Assembly (NCBI GenBank): GCA_934667845.1
Contig: CAKUMQ010000012.1
Location: 1-60,539, forward strand
Direction: 5' to 3'
Source of the DNA: an uncultured Eubacteriales bacterium
GTDB taxonomy: Bacteria > Bacillota > Clostridia > Oscillospirales > Acutalibacteraceae
Length of the DNA stretch: 60,539 bases
The translations under genes and the position numbers were made by a program. Below, in pieces: positions 8,860 to 16,410 of this stretch; the first letter of the stretch is position 1; each line of letters opens with the position of its first letter. The notes beneath the pieces were generated by a model. It did not search any database. It saw only the letters and a list, made by a program, of their open reading frames with translations, and was not told the origin of the DNA.

Positions 8860-9780
8860 TCAATCCGTGCGGCGGACCATTTTCGACAGCAGGAAGAATA
8901 CCAGCCCGATAAAAACCGCCAGACAGGCGAGATAGGCGAGATACATGGCGGTCGCCAGCTCATACTGGTTCTGCCCGAACGCCAGACTGTTCAGATAGGC
9001 AAACAGGCTGCCGTCCGAACGGGAATAGGAATCAATAATGGTATACACCACGCAGACGGCGAGCTGCGGCCCGATCATCGGGAAGGTGATCTTCCAGAAC
9101 ACCTCCCACGAGTTGCAGCCCTCCACGCGCGCCGCCTCATACAGCGGCGTCGGGATCTCCTGCAGCGCAGCGAGCAGGATGAAGATCTGCATGCCGCTCT
9201 GCTGCACGATGGAATAGATCCCGCTCACGGCGCCGGTGACGATCGAGATCAGCGTCGGGCTGAAATCCATCGACAGCAGCAGCGAGTCGATCTGCAGCCC
9301 CTGCACCGTACCCGTCGTGCCGGTCTGAAGCCGTCCGCTGCCGACTGCGGCGAGAAAATCCAGATTGCCGCCGTCGAGCGTCTCGACCGCCGAGATGATA
9401 CCGGTGGACAAAATCACCGGCACAAAGAAGATGGCGCGCGCCAGCAGCCGGCCGCGAAACTTCTGATTGAGCAGCGTCGCGATAAACAGGCTGAAGATCA
9501 CGAGCACCGGCACCGAGGTCGCGAGCGTCCCGAGCGAGGTCAGCGCATAGCGGACAAAGAACGGGTCCTTGGTGAACGCGGTGATGTAATTGGCAAAGCC
9601 CTTATACTCGAGCGTATAGCCGCTGTCGCCGATCTGGATCTGGCTCACGCTGAAGCGGGCGGTCTGGACGAGGTTCGGGATGAAGATCAGCAGCACACCC
9701 AGGATCAGCGGAAAAATATAAAAGTAGCCGATGCGGTTTCTCCGCCCCATGAGTGTCGATGTCCGACGTTTTCCTTTCAT
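8860..9780 (-). CDS. Carbohydrate ABC importer permease (MalF type), system 1
   Basis: This 306-residue polytopic membrane protein has an EAA-type cytoplasmic loop (YEAARVEGCNSWEVFWKITFP) near residue 215. It pairs with the MalG-type permease downstream. The ATG at 9780 is selected because a GGGAGGGGAG ribosome site lies just before it, and the 13 codons upstream are not permease-like. Only 14 bases separate it from the DUF5696 gene, which suggests translational coupling in the operon. Confidence 0.9.
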   Translation of the reverse strand: MKGKRRTSTLMGRRNRIGYFYIFPLILGVLLIFIPNLVQTARFSVSQIQIGDSGYTLEYKGFANYITAFTKDPFFVRYALTSLGTLATSVPVLVIFSLFIATLLNQKFRGRLLARAIFFVPVILSTGIISAVETLDGGNLDFLAAVGSGRLQTGTTGTVQGLQIDSLLLSMDFSPTLISIVTGAVSGIYSIVQQSGMQIFILLAALQEIPTPLYEAARVEGCNSWEVFWKITFPMIGPQLAVCVVYTIIDSYSRSDGSLFAYLNSLAFGQNQYELATAMYLAYLACLAVFIGLVFFLLSKMVRRTD

Positions 9781-9794
9781 ACACTCCCCTCCCT

Positions 9795-12386
9795 TCACTG
9801 ATCGGCGCCGAGGACGCAAAAGCTCTTTGCCTCCACGGTCACGCCGTCTGTTTCCACCGCCTCGGCGCGGTAATTGACCAGGATCGACACGCCGTTGTCA
9901 TAGCGGGTGCAAAACACCTCCGGCAGCCGCTCCTCATGGTCGATCATGACGGCGTCCTGCACGGCGTTCATCGCCGCCTTCGCCTGCGTATAGCGCTTGA
10001 CCGCCGTATCAAAGCTGTCGCCGCTGTGCAGGGAATAATATTTCACGGCGTAATCCGTGCCGCCGAACAGACTGTTTTCGCCGGTGATCCAGGTGAAATA
10101 CAGGCTCGCGCCGCATTCCACCGACCGCAGAAAGCTCTCTTCGCTGTCCGCCGCCAGATCAAGCGGGCTGCCCGCATAGCGGATGTAGCCGTGGATGACC
10201 ATCGGGAAAAACGGCACGGATCTTGTCTCGGCGCTCATGGCGGACGAGGTGAGCGGCAGATTCAGCAGATGTCCGACATAGGACAGCGTATAGGCGTTGC
10301 CGTTATCGGTCATCAGCGGGTAACGCCCGCTCATCTCCGCGAGCGTCTGCCGCACCATTTCCTCCGCCATCGAGCGGTCCATATCGCGCTTCGCGCTGTG
10401 GTCGCCGCCGAGAAGCGCTCCCGCCGACGAATAGGACAGCCCCGCTTTCCCGCCGCCAAGCGTTTTGCCGAGGTCGTCGGCAAACGCGCGGGCGGTGTCG
10501 AGCCACACGGCGGGCGAGGTATAGAAGCGGTAGGGCAGCGCCGTATAGTCCCGCGTCACGCGGTCATAGTCGCCTGTATGGATCAGGCTGCGGTTTAAAT
10601 ACTGCGCGCTGTCCCGCTTCTGGTCAAAGCCGTCGCCGAGACGGTCACGGTAGACAAACTGGAAGTCGGCATCGAAAAACACACTGCCGCCCGCGGCATT
10701 CTGCTGCGCAATCAGCGTTTTCAGCTCGTCGGTGCTGCCCACGCCGCCGTACAGCGACAGGGCGTTTAACCTGCCGTGGGCAATGCCGTCCTTCGTGTAG
10801 CCGTTTAGGCGGATGACCGTATTGCCGATCCCCTTTTCCCGCAGGGCGCTCTGCACCTCCATGATCGAGGACAGGTCGGACAGCACCACACGCCGGTCAT
10901 AGGGCACGCCGAGGAACTGCGACGGGTCGGACAGCGCGCAGAGATAGTCGATATACAGCGGAACATCCCGTTCGGTTGTCAGCCGCTCGGTCAGCACGCC
11001 GGTCTGCAGCAGATAGCTGCGGTAGGCGTTCGCCAGATCGGCATAGGTCTGCGCTTTCTCGCCGTGCAGCAGCACAAAGCGCAGCGCGGGGTTCTCTTTC
11101 AACAGGTGCTTGCCGTAGAGGTTGAATTTCGGAATGTTCCGCAGCTCACCGGCGTTGGTCACGTCCATGGAGCGGACAGAAAAGCTCGTATATGCCACGT
11201 TGCGGGGACTGGAGGGCGAGATCGTCCTCACCTTGAGCGTCGCCTCTGCGGCTGCGCCCTCGACAATACCGAGCACGGCAGTGCGATCCTCCAGAATGCC
11301 GAACACCGGCAAAGCCGCCGTTTTGCTCAGCTGAGTCTTTTTCGTCGTCCGGACAGCCAGATCGTCGCCGTAAAAGCTCTGCTGATAGTTTTCCTGACGG
11401 CTGCTGTTGATCTCGATCAGCGCACCCGAGCCGTCGGGGACGAAATATTCGCCCTTTGCCGTCCCGTCAAACGCAGAAAAATACTCCAGAAAGTCGATCT
11501 GCTGCAGGACATAGGCAGAGGACGCCTCTGCTAAGCGGTCAGCGAGGATGCGGGCGGAAAAGCCGTCCTCCGTCAGTGCATATTCCACTGTCACGCTAAA
11601 GCCCGGCTTTTCCTCCGCCGCGTCCTGCGTCACGCCGAGCGCGGCAAGCTCCGCCGCGTAGTCCTCGGCGGTATAGCCGATTTCCTCCATATAGCCGGCG
11701 ATCTCGTCAAACTGCATATCCCCGAAGCTGTCGCCGAGGATATAGAGATCCTGCTTTTCAAGCGCCGGATACTTTGCCGCCATCGCCTTGTATTCATCAT
11801 CCGGCTCTGCGGCGCTGTACAGGCTGTAATACCGCTTGATGCGCCGGATCTTGCTGCTGCCGTCCAGCTTTTCGAGCACGACGTTTTCAAATGTCTCTTT
11901 CGTGAACAGCTGCGGCACGACGCGCTCATCGCCCACCGAGCCGAACGCATACGCCACCCGCACGCGCTGATCCTTTGTCCGCACGGTAAAGGCGCCGCGC
12001 TGCACGCTGTCCGTGTCCGAATACATGTAGTATTCCTTGCTCTGGCTGTCGTAATATTTGACAGTCAGCTCGGAGACGGCGCGGGCGTTCTGCTCCTCAG
12101 AGGCGCTCGTCACCGCCTGCTCGGGCACGGAGCGGTAGGTTTTTTGTGCCGCCGTGTCCGTCACGGTGAAATGTGTGGTCTCAGCATCCAGCACAAAGCG
12201 CACCTGTCCGTTTTGCAGCTCGACCGTACCGCTGTCCGCAACCGTCCAGTCGCTGTCGTCCTCCGACGCGGGAGAGCGCCCGAGACCGGCATATTGCTCC
12301 GGCGAGTCCGCCGAGCAGGCGCCCAGCGTCCCGGCAAGGAGCAGCGCGGCAAAGCCCGCCAGCACACGTTTTTGTAAACCTTTCAT
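9795..12386 (-). CDS. DUF5696-type lipoprotein
   Basis: This 863-residue protein has a lipoprotein signal (LGAC, Cys24). Its long body resembles the DUF5696 family, large exported proteins found beside sugar ABC importers and Yip1/NHL proteins in Bacillota. No hydrolase motif is certain, although the region around 470-700 reads like a (beta/alpha) barrel (DAD, RLNGY, ITGEN). It lies between the two permease pairs, so it may handle the incoming glycan at the cell surface. The family has no established activity, so function is inferred from position only. Confidence 0.7.
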   Translation of the reverse strand: MKGLQKRVLAGFAALLLAGTLGACSADSPEQYAGLGRSPASEDDSDWTVADSGTVELQNGQVRFVLDAETTHFTVTDTAAQKTYRSVPEQAVTSASEEQNARAVSELTVKYYDSQSKEYYMYSDTDSVQRGAFTVRTKDQRVRVAYAFGSVGDERVVPQLFTKETFENVVLEKLDGSSKIRRIKRYYSLYSAAEPDDEYKAMAAKYPALEKQDLYILGDSFGDMQFDEIAGYMEEIGYTAEDYAAELAALGVTQDAAEEKPGFSVTVEYALTEDGFSARILADRLAEASSAYVLQQIDFLEYFSAFDGTAKGEYFVPDGSGALIEINSSRQENYQQSFYGDDLAVRTTKKTQLSKTAALPVFGILEDRTAVLGIVEGAAAEATLKVRTISPSSPRNVAYTSFSVRSMDVTNAGELRNIPKFNLYGKHLLKENPALRFVLLHGEKAQTYADLANAYRSYLLQTGVLTERLTTERDVPLYIDYLCALSDPSQFLGVPYDRRVVLSDLSSIMEVQSALREKGIGNTVIRLNGYTKDGIAHGRLNALSLYGGVGSTDELKTLIAQQNAAGGSVFFDADFQFVYRDRLGDGFDQKRDSAQYLNRSLIHTGDYDRVTRDYTALPYRFYTSPAVWLDTARAFADDLGKTLGGGKAGLSYSSAGALLGGDHSAKRDMDRSMAEEMVRQTLAEMSGRYPLMTDNGNAYTLSYVGHLLNLPLTSSAMSAETRSVPFFPMVIHGYIRYAGSPLDLAADSEESFLRSVECGASLYFTWITGENSLFGGTDYAVKYYSLHSGDSFDTAVKRYTQAKAAMNAVQDAVMIDHEERLPEVFCTRYDNGVSILVNYRAEAVETDGVTVEAKSFCVLGADQ

Positions 12387-12422
12387 ACCTGTTCAAGCCT
12401 TTCTTGCGCGACACGCAGACGG

Positions 12423-14495
12423 TTAATAGAACCGGAAAGTGATCTCCTGATAGATGTCCGTGACAAAGAACACCACATCCTGCACGATGTTGATAAACAG
12501 CAGAGCGATAAACAGGATCAGGCATATGCCGATGATGGTCAGCAGCAGTGTCAGCACCGCCTTTGACAGCGAATAGTCGTGGACCGTCATCATGCCGAAG
12601 AAGATCAGCGCCAGCACCCAGATCAGCACCGCCGTATCCAGCACCGTGTAAAACGCCGCTTCGTTGGCGGTCAGCACGTGCGAGAGGATGAACAGCGGCA
12701 CCGCCGCCAGCACATACGGCTTGAGCGCATACGCCGTCGCCGTGTAGATGTCCTTCATCGACCCCTCGCCGTCCATCAGCGTCGTAAAGCACCAGTTCGA
12801 CACCACCCACAGCATCAGCGGCATCACGATCGCCAGCACGGACAGCAGCGCATTGACCTCGCTGCTGATCGTTCCCGTCACGACATAACCGCTGAATTGC
12901 GCCCGCACCGCATACAGCAGCACGAACAGCCCGAGGATCACCGTGGCGGTCGCGGCATCGCCGCGCTTCTCCCGCTTGATGTCCCAGAAGCCGTCAAACG
13001 GGTGGAACATCGTGTAGGTGCCGTAGCGGTATTTTTTCCAGAACGCCGACTGTCCGAGCCTTTGCACGGCGGGGATCCGCCGGATAAAGCGCGGCAATAT
13101 CACCAGTGCCGCGATCACCGCCAAAAGCAGGACGGCAAGCAGCAGGAAATGGTCGCGGATCCACTGATCGCGCCATTTTTCGAAGGCGACGGCGTAATAT
13201 TTTTCCTCATGCAGCGGCTTTAACCGCTCCATGGCACTTTCGTAGTTACCGTTTTGGATGTCGATCCGCGCCAGCCCGATCTCCGCCAGCGGATAGCTCG
13301 AGCACTGCTTTTCGATCAGCTGCCACGCCTGCTGCGCCTCGTCATAATGCCCGTCGCGGTGATAGGCAAGCGCCAGACTCACCCGCTCGCCGAAGCCGGT
13401 CGGGGAAAACACCGATATCGTCCCCTTGCTGCTGTCGGTCACATACAGCTTGCCGTCCGCAAGCTCCAGAGCGCTCGCGGAATAGAAGGTACCCTTCTGC
13501 GAGCCGTTTGCACCGAATGCATACAAAAGCTCGCCGTCCTCGTCATAGGCGTAGATCTTGCCCTGATAGGAATCGAGCGCATAGTAGGCGCCGTTTTCTC
13601 CGAGCGCCACATCCACAAAATACGGCTTGACGGTGTTGCCGTCCGCGTCCGTATAGGCGCCGTCGCCGAAATCGTCAGGCCCGATCAGCACGTTTTTGCC
13701 CTCGCTGTTGAGCTTGACGACCGCTTCCTTTTCCGAGGTCTGGGAGACCGCGTAGATAAAGCCGCTGTCGTCGATCAGCATCGCGTTATACTCTGTCGGC
13801 ACAAACTGATCCATCGCCTCACGCTGTTCCTTTGTGGCGATCTTGCGCCAGATCAGCTCGCCGAGATCCGGCACAACGCCGGGTGCGCCCAGAAACGAGG
13901 TGAATTTTCCCTCCTCGTCAAGCTGGATCAGTCCCTGATTCAGCTTTTCCGAGATAACATACAGCCGCCCGGCGACGTCGCTGATGACTTTAAGCGGCTT
14001 ATAGGAGTAGTCCTCCTCGAGCACGCTGATCTCCGGCCGGGCGAATATCCGCTTTTGCGCCAGCGTCTCGCGGTCAAAGACCACGATGCGCTCCGCCGTC
14101 GAATCCGCCACAAGAATATCGTTGTCCCGCACATACACGCCGGTGGGGCGCTCAAGCGCGTCCTCGGCGCCGTCGGCGGTGAAGCGGTCGAGCGTGCCGA
14201 GCAGCGTAAACGCCATGTCGGTGATAAGCACCCGTCCGTTTCCGCTGTCGCAGATATACAGCCGTCCGCGGCCGTCGGAAAAGATATCCGACACCTCCAG
14301 CAGGTCCTCGCCGAGAATATCCTGCCCCGTCACCGTCTGTGTGCACGAAAACGGCGTCGGTACGGTCAGCGGCTTATCCTGCAGATCATAGACATACGCC
14401 TCAAACGGCCCGTCCGCGGGATATTCGCTCATGGCCGCTGCCGTCGGGATCAGCAGAGTCAGGCACAAAAGCAGGCAGCAGATCCTTTTTTTCAT
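12423..14495 (-). CDS. NHL/beta-propeller and Yip1 membrane protein
   Basis: This 690-residue protein has a signal peptide (1-22). An NHL-type beta-propeller follows (about 60-350, repeats such as IFSDGRGRLYICDSGNGRV and DGKLYVTDSSKGTISVF). A TPR-like stretch comes next (about 365-420). A membrane segment at about 450 and a five-helix Yip1-type bundle (about 510-690) complete it. The propeller should face outside and may bind glycan or the DUF5696 protein encoded directly downstream, 36 bases away. The pair is recurrent in Bacillota sugar loci, but its role is undefined. The ATG is preceded by a GGAG site. Confidence 0.75.
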   Translation of the reverse strand: MKKRICCLLLCLTLLIPTAAAMSEYPADGPFEAYVYDLQDKPLTVPTPFSCTQTVTGQDILGEDLLEVSDIFSDGRGRLYICDSGNGRVLITDMAFTLLGTLDRFTADGAEDALERPTGVYVRDNDILVADSTAERIVVFDRETLAQKRIFARPEISVLEEDYSYKPLKVISDVAGRLYVISEKLNQGLIQLDEEGKFTSFLGAPGVVPDLGELIWRKIATKEQREAMDQFVPTEYNAMLIDDSGFIYAVSQTSEKEAVVKLNSEGKNVLIGPDDFGDGAYTDADGNTVKPYFVDVALGENGAYYALDSYQGKIYAYDEDGELLYAFGANGSQKGTFYSASALELADGKLYVTDSSKGTISVFSPTGFGERVSLALAYHRDGHYDEAQQAWQLIEKQCSSYPLAEIGLARIDIQNGNYESAMERLKPLHEEKYYAVAFEKWRDQWIRDHFLLLAVLLLAVIAALVILPRFIRRIPAVQRLGQSAFWKKYRYGTYTMFHPFDGFWDIKREKRGDAATATVILGLFVLLYAVRAQFSGYVVTGTISSEVNALLSVLAIVMPLMLWVVSNWCFTTLMDGEGSMKDIYTATAYALKPYVLAAVPLFILSHVLTANEAAFYTVLDTAVLIWVLALIFFGMMTVHDYSLSKAVLTLLLTIIGICLILFIALLFINIVQDVVFFVTDIYQEITFRFY

Positions 14496-14549
14496 AACCC
14501 CATTCTCCTCATCAGGTCAGGCTTGTCGTCTGAAAAGTCAGCCCGTCGG

Positions 14550-15422
14550 TCAGTCCTTCATGCCCGATGTGGACATGGTTTCGATAATGTTGCTCTGAGT
14601 AAAGATAAAGATGCCGATCGGCACGATCATCATAAACACCGATACCGCCGCCCCGATCCCGGCACGGGCGATGCCCCCCGCCAGGATCTGGTTGAGCGCA
14701 TACGGCAGGGTCTTCAATTCTTCCTTATAGATAAAGTTCGTATTGCCGATGCCCCACAGGCTCTGCACGCACAGCAATATCAGCGTCATCCACGCGGATT
14801 TCACGTTCGGCATGACAATGTGCCAGAACGTGTGCCACTGCGTGGAGCCGTCGATGCGCGCCGCCTCGAGCAGCGCATCGGGAAGCTGCTCCATAAACTG
14901 CTTCATCAGGTACAGCCCGAGCGGCATGGCAAACGCCGGCACGATCAGCGACAGGTGCGTGTCGATCCAGCCGATCGCCGCCATCGTGATATAGTTCGGG
15001 ATCGCCGTCACCGTGCCGTTGAACATCAGCGCCAGCACGATCACGTTGAAGATCAGCTTGCGGCCGGGAAACTGCTTTTTGGCAAGCGGATATGCGCACA
15101 TGGACGCCAAAATGATATGTCCCGCCGTGCCCGCCGCCGTGATAAACACTGTGTTGAATATGTACCGCAGAAACGGCACCCACGAGCCGGACATGACCGT
15201 AAACATATCCCGGAAGTTGCTCATGGTGGGGCTTTGCGGGATGAGCTTCGGCGGAAACACCCACAGCTCGTCGAGCGGCTTGAAGGAATTGCTGATGATA
15301 AGGGCAAGCGGAAACGCCATGAAGCAGGCAAACACCAGCATGACCAGAAACAGCACCACCGTGCCGGCGCGGGAACGGTTTACCCGCCGGCTGCGGTTGA
15401 GCGATCGGATTCCCTTTCGCAT
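14550..15422 (-). CDS. Carbohydrate ABC importer permease (MalG type), system 2
   Basis: This 290-residue polytopic membrane protein has the EAA loop LLEAARIDGSTQWHTFWHIV near residue 175. It partners the MalF-type permease 22 bases upstream. The ATG at 15422 follows GGAGAG at five bases; the ORF extends 19 codons upstream without permease character. The basic Arg-rich N-terminus should be cytoplasmic. Confidence 0.9.
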   Translation of the reverse strand: MRKGIRSLNRSRRVNRSRAGTVVLFLVMLVFACFMAFPLALIISNSFKPLDELWVFPPKLIPQSPTMSNFRDMFTVMSGSWVPFLRYIFNTVFITAAGTAGHIILASMCAYPLAKKQFPGRKLIFNVIVLALMFNGTVTAIPNYITMAAIGWIDTHLSLIVPAFAMPLGLYLMKQFMEQLPDALLEAARIDGSTQWHTFWHIVMPNVKSAWMTLILLCVQSLWGIGNTNFIYKEELKTLPYALNQILAGGIARAGIGAAVSVFMMIVPIGIFIFTQSNIIETMSTSGMKD

Positions 15423-15444
15423 ATGATCTCTCCTTTCTGCGGTG

Positions 15445-16362
15445 TCAGTCTCCGATCTTGCGGAGCAGGCGCTGGACAAGCTGGTTAGCGCCGATCATCG
15501 TCAAAAACAGCAGTGTGGCAATGGCGGAGGCATAGCCCATTTCAAACCGGATGTTGCCGTAGTCCTGCAAATGGTGCACCATGGTGTGCAGCGCGTAGTT
15601 GGAGCTCGGAAAGCCGAAAATGCCGGTCAGAATATCGCCCATGCCGAACGAGCTTGTGATGCTCATCACGGCGCTGAACATCAGCTGCGGCTTCATGGAG
15701 GGCAGCGTGATGTACCACAGCTCCTGATAGCGGTTTTTGATCCCGTCCACGGCGGCGGCCTCATAGAGCTTGCTGTCCACGTTCTGGAAACCGGCGATCA
15801 GCGAGAGGAAGCCCGAGCCGAAGCTCATCCACAGCACCAGGATGATGGCAGCCGCCATCATATACGTCGGGTCGGTCAGCCACTGGATCGGGCTGTAGAT
15901 GATGCCGAGATCCAGAAGGATGCCGTTTAAAAACCCGTAGGAGTCGCCGCTGTAGATGATCTGCCAGATCATATACGCGCCGCCGCTGATAACGGGAGCA
16001 TAAAACAGCAGCGTCAGAAGCGCCCGCAGCTTCGGGCCAAACTCATTGACCAGCCATGCGAGCAGCAGGCTCAGGAAAAAGCCCACAGGCCCCGTCACGA
16101 CCGAAAGCAGCAGCGTATTTTTCACCGCCGTCATGAACAGGCTGTCGTCCAAAAGCAGCGTAAAGTAGTTTTGCAGTCCCAAAAACCGCGGCGGCTCAAG
16201 CACGTTGAAATAGGTAAAGCTCAGCCCGATCGACATCAGAACCGGCACGACCGTAAAGACCGTAAAAATCAGCATATACGGCAGAACGAACGCATAGTCG
16301 TCCCAATAGCGGATCAACGCGATCGGCTTTTTTCTGCCAGCCGTTTCCCCTGCTCTTTTCAT
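15445..16362 (-). CDS. Carbohydrate ABC importer permease (MalF type), system 2
   Basis: This 305-residue membrane protein has six predicted helices and an EAA-type loop (YEAAAVDGIKNRYQELWYI) in its second half. It works with the MalG-type partner downstream, and probably with the large binding protein at 16411-19296. The start is ambiguous: ATG 16362 lies 13 bases after AAAGGA, while an in-frame TTG at 16371 has a very short spacing of four bases. The ATG is used here. Confidence 0.88.
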   Translation of the reverse strand: MKRAGETAGRKKPIALIRYWDDYAFVLPYMLIFTVFTVVPVLMSIGLSFTYFNVLEPPRFLGLQNYFTLLLDDSLFMTAVKNTLLLSVVTGPVGFFLSLLLAWLVNEFGPKLRALLTLLFYAPVISGGAYMIWQIIYSGDSYGFLNGILLDLGIIYSPIQWLTDPTYMMAAAIILVLWMSFGSGFLSLIAGFQNVDSKLYEAAAVDGIKNRYQELWYITLPSMKPQLMFSAVMSITSSFGMGDILTGIFGFPSSNYALHTMVHHLQDYGNIRFEMGYASAIATLLFLTMIGANQLVQRLLRKIGD

Positions 16363-16410
16363 GCTTTGCAACCATTCCTTTCCGGTTTCCGGTCAAGCGC
16401 GGCGGCGTTT

